DNA of 64,000 bases from Streptomyces antnestii (GCF_004005495.1 NZ_RZYA01000007.1:248001-312000), one strand, 5' to 3'. Positions 34,321 through 43,158 are shown, counted from the stretch's first letter. Numbers and translations: made by a program. The notes: a model not told the origin generated them from the letters alone.

Positions 34321-35097
34321 TTATCCATTGCGCCGCGCGATCGTGACCCCGGGCAGCTCGTACTCGTCACGGCGCCCGCACATGCCGTAGCCCCCGCGCC
34401 GGGTCGGTCCGGTGGCGTACGTGCCCGCTTCCGCGAGGTGGGCGGGGTCGCCGGATTCGAGGGACGCGAGCTGGGCGCCGGTGCGCTCGGCGGCGGCCAG
34501 CGCGCCCGCCCGCCACAGCTCGCGCCACCCGGGCACCTTGTCGCGGACGAGGCTCGCGGCCGCCCGCTGGAAGGCCAGGTAGGGCGCGTCGTCCCCGGCC
34601 AGGAGCGCCGCGCGCAGCGGCAGATAGCCCTCGACGGCGAGATCGCGCCGCTTCCGCGCGGCCGCCTCCGCCCGGGGGCCCGTCCTTGCGGGCAGCGTCG
34701 CGGCGGCGGCGTACCGGTCGGGGTCGGCGAGCACCTCGGGCGGGAACGTGAACACCGCGTCCCCGGCCTCCGGCAGTCCGCTGTTCTGCATCAGGACGGT
34801 GATGCGCAGGTCGCCGCCGCCCCGCACCATCCGGTGCACCGTGCCCGGCGTGAACCACGCCAACGACCCCGCCTCCAGGGGGATTTCACGGTAGCCGCCG
34901 GGCCCGAGCGTCTGGACGGCGCCGTGGCCGCCGGTGACGACGTAGGCCTCCGTGCACACGAGGTGCAGGTGCGGGCTGCCGCCGCACACGCCGTCGGCGG
35001 CCTCCCACTCATAGGCGTTCAGGTGGGAGAGGCCGACGGCTCCGGGCAGGGGGTGCGGGAGGACGGGCGCCGGGCGGGTGCTGGGTTCGGAGGACAT
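34321..35097 (-). CDS. Cupin domain protein
   Basis: 258 residues. The N-terminal half is a cupin: GGSPHLHLVCTEAYVVTGG with the metal-binding histidines, and AWFTPGTVHRMVRGGGDL as the second cupin motif. The C-terminal half is helical and has no recognisable domain. Role unknown; possibly a sugar isomerase-like or sensor protein. A 21-bp direct repeat lies between its start and the downstream lipoprotein gene. Confidence 0.8.
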   Translation of the reverse strand: MSSEPSTRPAPVLPHPLPGAVGLSHLNAYEWEAADGVCGGSPHLHLVCTEAYVVTGGHGAVQTLGPGGYREIPLEAGSLAWFTPGTVHRMVRGGGDLRITVLMQNSGLPEAGDAVFTFPPEVLADPDRYAAAATLPARTGPRAEAAARKRRDLAVEGYLPLRAALLAGDDAPYLAFQRAAASLVRDKVPGWRELWRAGALAAAERTGAQLASLESGDPAHLAEAGTYATGPTRRGGYGMCGRRDEYELPGVTIARRNG

Positions 35098-35144
35098 GCG
35101 GGGCTCCTCGGACAGGCGACGAAAGCGCTTGCTCCGAAAGGAGC

Positions 35145-35188
35145 GTAGGCGGCCCGGCCGTCACTGGGTAGGCGGCCCGGCCCTCACT
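35145..35188. repeat. 21-bp direct repeat
   Basis: Two copies of a 21-bp unit, GTAGGCGGCCCGGCC followed by (G/C)TCACT, at 35145-35165 and 35168-35188 with one mismatch and a 2-bp gap. The second copy covers the stop codon of the lipoprotein gene (TCA at 35184-35186). It looks like a local tandem duplication of the gene's 3' end. Confidence 0.7.
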
Positions 35189-36032
35189 TGCACGCGATCG
35201 GCTCGATCGACCCCGGCCACCGCTCCACACGGCTCCCGGTCCGCACATACGCGTTCGACTTGTCGACGGAGAGCCAGAGTTGGCGGTGGCCGTCGCGGTA
35301 TCCGGTGTCCGTGGCGCCCGCGGGCAGCCGGCTCTTCGGCGCGTACGACGTGTGCAGCGAGTCCCGGGACAGCACGTGTCCGGGGTCGCGCAGATACTGG
35401 CGGTCGCCGAGGTGGAGGAACGTCACCGACTGCCAGTCGCAGTGCTCGGGGCCCGCCGTGCTGAAGACCTCGGACACGGGGACCGGCCGGCCCGCGCGGT
35501 CCGTCCACACCCGGAGGTCGAGCCGCGCCCGGTCCCGGCGGGCGAACTCGGACGGATCGCACCGCGCGAACGTCTCCATGCCCCAACCCGGCCTGTGCGG
35601 CCGGTCCTTGGCGACGATCACGGCGACGCGCGTGCGGCCGCCGACGTCGTACGAGTACAGGACGCGGCGGCCCGTCTCGTGCTCGACGCGGTAGCCGCGG
35701 TGCGGCAGCGACCCGGGATCGTCCGTCACGAGCGCGTTCAGGGCCTCCTCGGGCGAGTAGGCGCCGTCGGACCGGCCCCAGCCGTCGTCCCCCCGGCCGC
35801 CCTCATAGGGCTTCCCGGCGCATTCGAGGGCGAGGACGGCGGCGCCTCCGGCCCGGACGTCGCCGTCGTCACCGTCACCGTCGGGCGCCTTGGCCTTGAG
35901 AGGACCACGGTAGGGCGCGGCGGGAGCCGTTCCCGGCACCACCAGGTCCTCCGGAATCCCCGCGCCGCACGCCGACAACGCCACCAGCACGACCAGCGCA
36001 GCCGCCGGTACCCCCACGTTCCGTATCCCCAT
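35184..36032 (-). CDS. Putative lipoprotein of unknown function
   Basis: 282 residues. The N-terminus MGIRNVGVPAAALVVLVALSACG is a lipoprotein signal with lipobox LSAC, so the mature protein is attached to the outside of the membrane. The rest is polar with several cysteines (LECAGKPYEG, FARCDPSEF, GPEHCDWQ). No known domain is recognised. It ends at the 21-bp repeat. Confidence 0.82.
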   Translation of the reverse strand: MGIRNVGVPAAALVVLVALSACGAGIPEDLVVPGTAPAAPYRGPLKAKAPDGDGDDGDVRAGGAAVLALECAGKPYEGGRGDDGWGRSDGAYSPEEALNALVTDDPGSLPHRGYRVEHETGRRVLYSYDVGGRTRVAVIVAKDRPHRPGWGMETFARCDPSEFARRDRARLDLRVWTDRAGRPVPVSEVFSTAGPEHCDWQSVTFLHLGDRQYLRDPGHVLSRDSLHTSYAPKSRLPAGATDTGYRDGHRQLWLSVDKSNAYVRTGSRVERWPGSIEPIACK

Positions 36033-36128
36033 GCCCCGCCCCGCCCGTGTCGCTTCCCGCGCCCCGCGCCGTCGCAGGGGCGCTCCTCAGACGCACGGGC
36101 TCCCGGGTTCGTTCACCCCGGGGCGGGC

Positions 36129-36686
36129 TCAGTTCACTCCGAGTCCTTCGATGACCACGGCGCCGGGCAGGTCCAGGAACGCCTTGCCAGGCACGATGAG
36201 CTTGCCGCGGCGCGTGCCGCTGCCGATCAGGACGTGCGGCAGGTCCACGACGGCCGCGTCCACGAGGAGCGGCCAGTCGGCGGGCAGGCCGATCGGCGTG
36301 ATCCCGCCGTACTCCATGCCGGTGGCTCCGGTGGCCGTGTCCATCGGGGCGAACGAGGCCTTGCGGGCGCCGAGTTGGCGGCGAACGACGCCGTTGACGT
36401 CCACGCGGGTGCCGGAGAGGACCAGGCAGGCGGCGAGGGTCGTCTCGCCGCCCCGCTTGCCCGCGACGACGACGCAGTTCGCGGACCGGTCGAGGAGTTC
36501 GGGGCCGTAGTGCTCGACGAACGTGGACGTGTCCGCCCAGTCGGGCTCGGTGTCGACGTGGATCAGCTGCTCCGCGGGCACCGCGCCGCTCCACCGGCGC
36601 ACGGCGTCGGCCACCGGCTCCGTCAGCAGGTCCAGCGCCTGAGGGGCCGGGCGGACAAGGTCGAAGTCTCCGATGGGTGCACGCAT
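36129..36686 (-). CDS. YbaK/EbsC (prolyl-tRNA editing-like) protein
   Basis: 185 residues of the YbaK/ProX aminoacyl-tRNA deacylase fold: CVVVAGKRGGETTLAACLVLSGTRVDVNGVVRRQLGARKASFAP, then MEYGGITPIGLP and VLIGSGTRRGKLIVPG. Members hydrolyse mischarged Cys-, Ala- or Ser-tRNA. It is transcribed in the same direction as the XRE-cupin gene upstream, 64 bp away. Confidence 0.9.
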   Translation of the reverse strand: MRAPIGDFDLVRPAPQALDLLTEPVADAVRRWSGAVPAEQLIHVDTEPDWADTSTFVEHYGPELLDRSANCVVVAGKRGGETTLAACLVLSGTRVDVNGVVRRQLGARKASFAPMDTATGATGMEYGGITPIGLPADWPLLVDAAVVDLPHVLIGSGTRRGKLIVPGKAFLDLPGAVVIEGLGVN

Positions 36687-36750
36687 GACGGCACGCTAAC
36701 AGCCGTGCGCGGCGGGCGATCCGGGCGTCTCGGCGTACGGGCGGGACCGG

Positions 36751-37323
36751 TCAGCGTACGGGCGGGACCGACACGGCCATGGTCATCTCCATGGCCTCGG
36801 TGCCGTCGTTGCGGTACGCGTGCGGGGCGTTCGCCTCGAACGAGACGCTGGAGCCGGCCGGGACGCGGTACTCGGCGCCGTCCACGACCAGGGTCAGCTC
36901 CCCGGCCGTCACATGGAGGAGTTCGACGGTGCCCGAGGGGTGCGGGTCGGAACCGCTGCCGTCGCCCGGTTCGAGCCGCCAGTCCCACATTTCCAGGGGG
37001 CCCGGGGCCTCCGTTCCGGCGAGCAGGCGGTTGTAGCTCCCGGCCTCCGTGCTCCACAGGCGGACGGCCTGTTCGGGCGGCACGATGCGGACCTTCGGGC
37101 CCTGCTCGTAGTCGAGCAGGGTGGTGATGCTGATGCCGAGCGCGTCACCGATCTTGACGACAGTGCCGATGCTCGGGTTGGTGCGGGCCTGCTCGATCTG
37201 GATGAGCATGCCGCGGCTGACGCCGGCGCGGGAGGCGAGGCCGTCCAGGGTGAAGCCGCGCTCGGTGCGCCAGCGTTTGACGTTCCGTCCGAGGGACTGG
37301 GTCAGCAGGTCGAGTTCCGACAC
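36751..37323 (-). CDS. XRE-family HTH regulator with C-terminal cupin
   Basis: 190 residues. The HTH lies at residues 10-65 (GRNVKRWRTERGFTLDGLA, SRGMLIQIEQARTNPSIGTV) and the cupin at about 110-185 (WRLEPGDGSGSDPHPSGTVELLHV, APHAYRNDGTE). It starts with GTG at 37323. It is divergent from an EamA exporter gene with a palindrome in between, the classical layout for a ligand-responsive repressor of an amino-acid or metabolite exporter. Confidence 0.9.
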   Translation of the reverse strand: MSELDLLTQSLGRNVKRWRTERGFTLDGLASRAGVSRGMLIQIEQARTNPSIGTVVKIGDALGISITTLLDYEQGPKVRIVPPEQAVRLWSTEAGSYNRLLAGTEAPGPLEMWDWRLEPGDGSGSDPHPSGTVELLHVTAGELTLVVDGAEYRVPAGSSVSFEANAPHAYRNDGTEAMEMTMAVSVPPVR

Positions 37324-37354
37324 ATTCCGTCCAATATTCTGGATGACAGCGTTC

Positions 37355-37367
37355 AGTTCATTGAACT
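37355..37367. promoter_or_regulatory. Palindrome in the XRE-cupin/EamA divergent region
   Basis: AGTTCA-T-TGAACT, a perfect 13-bp palindrome with a central base, 32 bp from the XRE-cupin start codon and 60 bp from the EamA start. It is the likely operator for this regulator. The inner 11 bases also occur at 8128-8138 upstream of the biosynthetic cluster. Confidence 0.55.
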
Positions 37368-37426
37368 AACGTGTAGTGCAACAAAGCGTTCGCCCACGTT
37401 CATCACACTGTACTGCGAGGCAGACC

Positions 37427-38293
37427 ATGACAGCACTCTTCGCCCTGGCCACCAGCCTCCTGTGGGGCCTGGCCGACTTCGGCGGCGGGCTGCTGACCAG
37501 ACGGACGCCCGCGCTCACCGTGGTCGTCGTCTCGCAGGGCATCGCCGTCGCCGTGCTCGGCACGGTCGTCGCCGTGACTGGCGCCTGGAGCGAGGCGGGA
37601 CCCCAGCTGTGGTTCGCCGCGGCGGCCGGCCTCGTCGGCCCGGTCGCGATGCTCGCCTTCTACAAGGCGCTCGCCCTCGGGCCGATGGGTGTCGTCTCCC
37701 CGCTGGGCTCCCTCGGCGTCGTCGTCCCCCTGGGCGTCGGCCTGGTTCTCGGGGAGCGCCCCGGGCTGCTCCAGTTCGCGGGCATCGGCGTGGCCGTCGT
37801 GGGTGTCGTCCTCGCGGGCGGACCGCAGTTCAGGGGCGCGCCCGTGCAGCGGCAGGCGGTCCTGCTCACGCTGCTCGCCGCGTTCGGCTTCGGCGCCGTG
37901 ATGGCCCTGATCGGGGAGGCCTCGACCACCGTGACCGGGCTGTTCCTGGCGCTCTTCGTGCAGCGGGTGACCAATGTGGTGGCGGGAGGCGCGGCCCTCT
38001 TCGTCTCCGTGATGCGCGGCGCCCCGGCGCTTCCCGAGGACGGCGGGCTGCGCGCCGTCCGGTCGGCGCTCCCGGCGCTCGCGTTCGTGGGCCTCGCCGA
38101 CGTGGCGGCCAACGGCACGTACTCCATGGCGGCGCAGCACGGCCCGGTGACGGTCGCCGCCGTACTCGCCTCTCTCTACCCGGTGGTCACCGCCCTGGCC
38201 GCCCGCGGCTTCCTCAGCGAGCGGCTGCGCGGGGTCCAGGCCGCGGGGGCGGGCCTCGCCCTGCTCGGAACGGTGCTGCTGGCGACGGGCTGA
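37427..38293 (+). CDS. EamA/DMT family transporter
   Basis: 288 residues with ten hydrophobic segments in two EamA repeats: ALATSLLWGLADFGGGLL, AFYKALALGPMGVVSPLGSLGVVVPL, then AALFVSVMRG, FVGLADVAANGTYSMA and VTVAAVLASLYPVVTALAAR. Drug/metabolite transporters usually export amino acids or similar small molecules. The ATG at 37427 lies 104 bp from the divergent XRE-cupin gene, which probably represses it. Confidence 0.9.
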   Translation: MTALFALATSLLWGLADFGGGLLTRRTPALTVVVVSQGIAVAVLGTVVAVTGAWSEAGPQLWFAAAAGLVGPVAMLAFYKALALGPMGVVSPLGSLGVVVPLGVGLVLGERPGLLQFAGIGVAVVGVVLAGGPQFRGAPVQRQAVLLTLLAAFGFGAVMALIGEASTTVTGLFLALFVQRVTNVVAGGAALFVSVMRGAPALPEDGGLRAVRSALPALAFVGLADVAANGTYSMAAQHGPVTVAAVLASLYPVVTALAARGFLSERLRGVQAAGAGLALLGTVLLATG

Positions 38294-38297
38294 GCGG

Positions 38298-39068
38298 TCA
38301 GGACGTCAGACCCTGGACGCCGGGCTGTGACCCGGCCTCCAGGTCGGCGAGCGCCAGCAGTTGCTCGGAGGTGACGCCTTCGGGGATCGGGGCGGGGGCC
38401 GGGGTGCGCAGGGGCGGCTGCCAGCCGTTCTCCTCGTCCCAGGTCCGTACGACCCGCGCCGGCGCGCCCGCCACGACGGCGTGGTCCGGCACCTCTCCCC
38501 GCACCACGGCACCCGCGGCCACCACGACGTTCCGGCCGATCCGCGCGCCCGGCAGGATCACGGCACCCGTACCGATCCAGCAGCCGGGCCCGATCTCGAC
38601 GGGCTCCATGCGCGGCCACTGCTTGCCGATGGGCTGGTGCGGGTCGTCGTACGAGTGGTTGGTCGACGTCACGTAGACGTACGGGCCGAAGTAGCAGTCG
38701 CTGCCGATCGTGACCGTCGTGTCGGCGATGACATGGCTGCCGCGGCCGAGGACGACGCCGTCGCCCATGCGCAGGATCGGCTCGGGCCCGAGGTCGAGGC
38801 CGGGCATCATGCCGGCGGTCAGGGTGACCTGCTCGGCGATGATGCAGTGGGCGCCGAGGCGGATCCAGGGCTCACCGAAGACGGTGCCCTGCGGGAAGGC
38901 CAGCTTGGTGCCGGGGCCGATGGCGCCGAAGCGGTAGCGGCCGGGGTGCTCGGCGGTCACCGCACCCGCCCGCTGCGCCCAGCGCAGCCCCGCCTGCACC
39001 GCGCGATGGGCGAGGCGCCCGGTGAAGGCGCGGGATGAGAACGCGTTCCAGTTCTTCGGCACAGCCAC
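38298..39068 (-). CDS. Hexapeptide-repeat acyltransferase
   Basis: 256 residues, GTG start. Left-handed beta-helix repeats run through the centre (IRLGAHCIIAEQVTL, GDGVVLGRGSHVIADTTVTIGSDCYFGP, IGPGCWIGTGAVILPGARIG, VVVAAGAVVRGEVPDHAVVAGAPARVV). The catalytic histidine is probably in TSTNHSYDD. The family moves acetyl or other acyl groups to sugars or amines. It ends 5 bp from the EamA stop (convergent). Confidence 0.88.
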   Translation of the reverse strand: MAVPKNWNAFSSRAFTGRLAHRAVQAGLRWAQRAGAVTAEHPGRYRFGAIGPGTKLAFPQGTVFGEPWIRLGAHCIIAEQVTLTAGMMPGLDLGPEPILRMGDGVVLGRGSHVIADTTVTIGSDCYFGPYVYVTSTNHSYDDPHQPIGKQWPRMEPVEIGPGCWIGTGAVILPGARIGRNVVVAAGAVVRGEVPDHAVVAGAPARVVRTWDEENGWQPPLRTPAPAPIPEGVTSEQLLALADLEAGSQPGVQGLTS

Positions 39069-39193
39069 ACGTTACTCAGCCGTACGGGTCCCCGCAGAGC
39101 TCCGGCCTGTGATCTTCGCCCCACGCGGCACCCCGGAAAAGCCGTCCCGTACGGTTCGGTCAGGCGCGGCACCACGGAAGAGGAGAGAGAGCG

Positions 39194-39733
39194 ATGGGCC
39201 AGCAGGCACTCATCACCGGGATCGGTGGCAAGGACCCGGACCTGGACCAGGAGGCGTTCGCCGCTCCGACCTCCGTCGTGATCGGCGAGGTCACCCTGCA
39301 CGCCGGGACGAGTGTCTGGTACGGCGCGGTGCTCCGCGCGGACTGCGGCCCGATCGTGCTCGGCGCCGACAGCAACATCCAGGACAACTGCACCGTGCAC
39401 GTCGACCCCGGCTTCCCGGTGACGGTCGGCGAGCGGGTCTCCGTCGGCCACAACGCCGTCCTGCACGGCTGCACCGTCGAGGACGACTGCCTGGTCGGCA
39501 TGGGCGCCACGGTCCTCAACGGCGCGGTGATCGGCGCCGGTTCCCTGGTCGCCGCCCAGGCCCTCGTCCCGCAGGGCATGCAGGTCCCGCCGGGCTCACT
39601 GGTCGCCGGCGTACCCGCGAAGGTCAAGCGCCCGCTGACCGAGGAGGAGCGCGCGGGCATCACTCTGAACGGCACGCTGTACGTGGATCTGGCCAAGGCG
39701 CACCGCGCGGCGCACGCGGACGGCGGACAGTAA
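39194..39733 (+). CDS. Gamma-class carbonic anhydrase-like protein
   Basis: 179 residues of the gamma-carbonic anhydrase fold (PaaY/YrdA group): VTLHAGTSVWYGAVLRADCG, NIQDNCTVHVDPGFPV, SVGHNAVLHGCTVEDDCLVGMGATVLNGAVIG. The zinc-ligand histidines are in CTVHVD and VGHNAVLHGC. AGAGGAGAGAG gives a strong ribosome-binding site. Actual carbonic anhydrase activity is not certain for this group. Confidence 0.92.
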   Translation: MGQQALITGIGGKDPDLDQEAFAAPTSVVIGEVTLHAGTSVWYGAVLRADCGPIVLGADSNIQDNCTVHVDPGFPVTVGERVSVGHNAVLHGCTVEDDCLVGMGATVLNGAVIGAGSLVAAQALVPQGMQVPPGSLVAGVPAKVKRPLTEEERAGITLNGTLYVDLAKAHRAAHADGGQ

Positions 39734-39736
39734 GGG

Positions 39737-40378
39737 TCACTCGGCGGCGGCCACCGGCTCCGCCTCGGCCTTCGCCGTCGCCTGCTTCGCCTTGCGCTTG
39801 ACGATCAGCATGGACGCCACACCGATCAGGACGGCCACTCCGAGGCCGTAGTACGAGAACCGCTTGAGCCAGTCCTCCGCGACCACGCCGATGTAGTAGA
39901 TGACGGCGGTCGTGCCACCGGCCCAGATGACCCCGCCGAGGAAGTTCGCGATGAGGAACTTCCAGTACGGCATGTGCAGCACGCCCGCGAGGGGGCCAGC
40001 GAAGATGCGGAGCAGGGCGACGAAGCGGCCGAAGAAGACCGCCCACATGCCCCACTTCTCGAAGGAGCGCTCGGCGGTGGCGACATGGGCCTCGCCGAAG
40101 TGACGGGGGAACTTGCGGCCGAGCCGGGCGAGCAGGGGCCGGCCGCCCTTGCGGCCGATGGCGTATCCGATGGAGTCGCCGACGACGGCTCCCGCGCTGG
40201 CGCAGGCGCCCAGGACGACGGGGTTGACCTCGCCGTGCTGGGAGGACAGCAGCGCCGCCGAGACCAGGACGATCTCACCGGGCAGCGGGATGCCCAGGCT
40301 CTCGAGGCCGATGACCCCGGCCACCAGGGCATAGATGGCGACCGCCGGTACCGTGTCGAGCCATTCCTGGACGTGCAA
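39737..40378 (-). CDS. DedA family membrane protein
   Basis: 213 residues. The DedA signature is present: LESLGIPLPGEIVLVSAALL, GDSIGYAIGRKGG, FFGRFVALLRIFAGPLAGVLHMPYWKFL. These proteins are linked to lipid scrambling and membrane homeostasis. The start codon is TTG at 40378, preceded by GGGAGGAACGGCG, so this rarer start is well supported. The C-terminal tail is charged and Ala/Lys/Glu-rich. Confidence 0.9.
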   Translation of the reverse strand: MHVQEWLDTVPAVAIYALVAGVIGLESLGIPLPGEIVLVSAALLSSQHGEVNPVVLGACASAGAVVGDSIGYAIGRKGGRPLLARLGRKFPRHFGEAHVATAERSFEKWGMWAVFFGRFVALLRIFAGPLAGVLHMPYWKFLIANFLGGVIWAGGTTAVIYYIGVVAEDWLKRFSYYGLGVAVLIGVASMLIVKRKAKQATAKAEAEPVAAAE

Positions 40379-40479
40379 CGCCGTTCCTCCCGTGTCGGTG
40401 GGCGTGTGCCCGGCGCGCGTTCCCCCGGGTACGCACGCCGGACCAGCCTACCGGGTGGCAGGAAAGGGAAAAGTAAGGC

Positions 40480-40932
40480 TCAGTTGTTGGGGCGCAGGGT
40501 CCACACGACCGTCATCTCGCCGGTCACGGCCCCGTCGGCGCGCTGGATGGCGATGGCCACGGGGAACTCGGGGCGCTGCCCCGCGTCGAGTTCCGCGATC
40601 ACGTCGGCGGCCGGACGGCCGAGCGTGGCGGTGGCCGTGACGGGCCCCATGGCGAGCTTCTTGTACGCGATGTCGGCGCGCACGGCGAGCGGCACGGCCC
40701 GCGACAGCTGGTCCCCGAAGGCGGCGAGGACGATGGCGCCGCTCGCGGACTCGCCGAGCGTGAACATCGCTCCGGCGTGCGGGCCGCCGACGTGGTTGTG
40801 GTAGTCGCTCTGGTCCGGCAGGGCCACGACGGCCTTCTCGGCCGTGGTCTCGACGAATTCGAGGTTCAGGGTCCGGGCCATCGGGACGGTGGCGGCGAGC
40901 ATCTCGCCGATCGACATCTGGTCTGCGCTCAT
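40480..40932 (-). CDS. Hotdog-fold thioesterase-like protein (DUF4442/PaaI type)
   Basis: 150 residues: LNLEFVETTAEKAVVALPDQ, then NHVGGPHAGAMFTLGESASGA, the hotdog central helix motif, and AVRADIAYKKLAMGPVTATATL. Members hydrolyse acyl-CoA or acyl carrier thioesters. No specific substrate is indicated. The start at 40932 lies 73 bp from the divergent membrane-protein gene. Confidence 0.85.
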   Translation of the reverse strand: MSADQMSIGEMLAATVPMARTLNLEFVETTAEKAVVALPDQSDYHNHVGGPHAGAMFTLGESASGAIVLAAFGDQLSRAVPLAVRADIAYKKLAMGPVTATATLGRPAADVIAELDAGQRPEFPVAIAIQRADGAVTGEMTVVWTLRPNN

Positions 40933-40990
40933 GGCCCGTGATGTTACCCACGAGTAGCGACCTTGGCCATCCTCGTTCCGACGCGGGCCC

Positions 40991-40996
40991 TATCGT
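40991..40996 (+). promoter_or_regulatory. Candidate -10 element for a leaderless mRNA
   Basis: TATCGT ends 8 bases before the ATG at 41005, the spacing expected when transcription starts at or next to the start codon. The paralogous gene downstream has TATTGT at exactly the same distance (42070-42075 before ATG 42084). No good -35 is visible. Confidence 0.35.
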
Positions 40997-41004
40997 TGCT
41001 CCGC

Positions 41005-41988
41005 ATGTGGCCAGGAGAGCAGGGTCCCAGGGGCGAACAGAACCCGCAGGGCCGCGTACCGAATCCGTACCGTCAGCCGAACCCACAGCCGAACCCACCG
41101 CAGCAGCCGAATCCGTACCAGCAGCCTTCCGGGCAGCAGATCTGGAACGCGCCGACGATGCCCGCGAGTTCGGCCGCGGCGCCGCCCGAGCCCCCGAAGC
41201 GCCGCCGCACGGCACTGATCGCGGTCGTGGCCGCGGCCGCCGTCGTCGTCGCGTCCGCTGTCACCGGGTTCCTCGTCCTGGACGGCAAGGACAAGAAGGA
41301 CGACAACGCCGGCCCCGGTCCCACGAAGTCCTCGGCTGCGCCGTCGGGCCCGACCGGGAACCCGCGCGCGGGGGGCGCCGTCGAGCCCACCGTCGCGGGC
41401 TGGCGGACCGTGGTGAACGCCGACCACGGCCTGGCCTTCGACGTGCCGCCGGCCTGGCAGGTGAAGTCGAACGGCTGGGTCAACTGGGTATCCAAGGACG
41501 GGGATCCAGAGGAGAAGCCGCTCATCGCCATGAGCAATCCGGCGTTCCTCGAAGAGAAGTGGTGCGTCGCCGACGACGACAAGGACGGCAACGAGGAGGA
41601 GTTCTCGCTCGGCGCGACCGGTTCGCGGGGCAACAACGGGGCCACCAGCACCGAGGACGCCGCCACGAAGGACGCCACGACGTGGGTCTACGGCGGCTTC
41701 ACACAGCCCGACCGCAAGAACATCACCACGAAGCCGGCCGAGTCCTTCACCACCGCGTCCGGCCTCACCGGCAGCCTGGTGACCGCGTCCTCCACGGGCG
41801 TGAAGGAGAAGAAGCACGGCAAGTGCTCCTCCGACGGCAAGTCAGCCGTGTTCGCGTTCAAGGACGCCGAGGGCGACTTCGCGTCCTGGTCGTTCTTCGG
41901 GGTGAAGGGCGTCAAGGACGAGGTGCCCGACGCGACCGTCCGAAAGATCGTCAGCACCGTGCGACTCGTGGACGTCAGCGACTCCTGA
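41005..41988 (+). CDS. Pro/Gln/Asn-rich single-pass membrane protein, copy 1
   Basis: 327 residues. The N-terminal 55 residues are Pro/Gln/Asn-rich (MWPGEQGPRGEQNPQG, QPNPQPNPPQQPNPYQQP). One membrane helix follows (TALIAVVAAAAVVVASAVTGFLVL), then an Asp/Lys linker and an extracellular domain of about 200 residues with KPLIAMSNPAFLEEKWC and DEVPDATVRKIVSTVRL. The layout is typical of actinobacterial surface proteins with a cytosolic proline-rich tail. It is clearly homologous to the next gene. Function is unknown. Confidence 0.88.
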   Translation: MWPGEQGPRGEQNPQGRVPNPYRQPNPQPNPPQQPNPYQQPSGQQIWNAPTMPASSAAAPPEPPKRRRTALIAVVAAAAVVVASAVTGFLVLDGKDKKDDNAGPGPTKSSAAPSGPTGNPRAGGAVEPTVAGWRTVVNADHGLAFDVPPAWQVKSNGWVNWVSKDGDPEEKPLIAMSNPAFLEEKWCVADDDKDGNEEEFSLGATGSRGNNGATSTEDAATKDATTWVYGGFTQPDRKNITTKPAESFTTASGLTGSLVTASSTGVKEKKHGKCSSDGKSAVFAFKDAEGDFASWSFFGVKGVKDEVPDATVRKIVSTVRLVDVSDS

Positions 41989-42083
41989 GACGCGGTCCGG
42001 GCCACGGGGCACCGGCGAACCGTTGCACGTCCGGTACGGGGCGACGGTGCCGGCGCCCGCGTGGACCTCTATTGTTGTGCGCC

Positions 42084-43115
42084 ATGTGGCCAGGACAGCA
42101 GCCGCCCGGGGGCGAGCAGAACCCGCAGGACCAGAACCCGTACCAGCAGCCGGGGTACCAGCAGCCCAACCCCTATCAGCAGCCGGGCTACCAGCAGCCC
42201 AATCCGTACCAGCAACAGCCCGGGCAGCAGCCGCCCGGACAGTGGGGCGCTCCCACCGTCCCGCTCGGCGCGCCCCAGCCGCCGAGCGGCAACGGCGGCG
42301 GCAACAAGACGAAGATCACCGCGATCGTCGCCGCCGCGGCTGTCGTGGTCGCCGCCGGCGTGACCGGCTTCCTGGTCCTCGGGGGCGACAAGGAGGACAA
42401 GGCGGACTCCAAGCCGTCCCATTCCCCCACGAAGGCAGCGCCCAAGGACCCCAGCCCCACCGCGAGCGGGAACGACAACCCCCGCGACCCGGCGAACGCA
42501 CCGAAGGCGACCATCCCCGGCTGGCAGGTCGTGGTGAACCCCAAGTACGGGACCGCGTTCGACGTTCCGGCGGACTGGGTACTCAAGTCGGACGGCGTGA
42601 TCACCGGCTTCGACGACAAGAACGACGACGGTATGAAGCCCCTCATCACGATGTCGGCGCCCGCCTTCCTCAAGGAAAAGTGGTGCACGTCCGACGACGA
42701 CAAGGACGGGACGACCGACGACACCGCCCTCGCCGCCGCCGGCACGAAGGGGCAGAACGGCGCCAAGGACACCCAGGGCATCGCGCGCAACGACTCGGCG
42801 TGGTGGGTGTTCGGCGGCTACACGGACCAGAAGAACTCGTCGAAGAAGCTCCTCAAGATCGGTAAGCCGAAGGACTTCACGACGGACTCGGGCGTCAAGG
42901 GCAGCGTTGCGACGACGTACTCGTCCGGTGTGCCGAAGACCGGCAAGTGCGACTCGGAGGGCAAGGCCACCGTGTTCGCCTTCAAGAACTCCCAGGGCGA
43001 CTTCGTCTCCTGGACGTTCTACGGCGCCAAGGGCGTGAAGGACGAGGTCCCCGACGCCACGGTGCAGAAGATCCTGAAGACCGTACGCCTCCAGGGAGAC
43101 CCGAGCACGGGCTGA
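42084..43115 (+). CDS. Pro/Gln/Asn-rich single-pass membrane protein, copy 2
   Basis: 343 residues, tandem paralogue of the preceding gene with 95 bp between. Its N-terminus has the tyrosine-rich repeats NPYQQPGYQQP in two to three copies, then a membrane helix (ITAIVAAAAVVVAAGVTGFLVL) and an extracellular domain with the same landmarks (KPLITMSAPAFLKEKWC, DEVPDATVQKILKTVRL). The repeat region has diverged most between the copies. Function is unknown; a cell-envelope role is likely. Confidence 0.88.
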   Translation: MWPGQQPPGGEQNPQDQNPYQQPGYQQPNPYQQPGYQQPNPYQQQPGQQPPGQWGAPTVPLGAPQPPSGNGGGNKTKITAIVAAAAVVVAAGVTGFLVLGGDKEDKADSKPSHSPTKAAPKDPSPTASGNDNPRDPANAPKATIPGWQVVVNPKYGTAFDVPADWVLKSDGVITGFDDKNDDGMKPLITMSAPAFLKEKWCTSDDDKDGTTDDTALAAAGTKGQNGAKDTQGIARNDSAWWVFGGYTDQKNSSKKLLKIGKPKDFTTDSGVKGSVATTYSSGVPKTGKCDSEGKATVFAFKNSQGDFVSWTFYGAKGVKDEVPDATVQKILKTVRLQGDPSTG

Positions 43116-43158
43116 GCCGTGATCGCCGCAGCGGCCGGCGCGGGCGGTCTCCGCTCCG

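Noticed and set aside
42138..42220. Repeated DNA units in the Pro/Gln-rich region considered as a CRISPR-like or intergenic repeat
   Set aside because: The units are 33-bp-like coding repeats in frame with the membrane protein and have no spacers.
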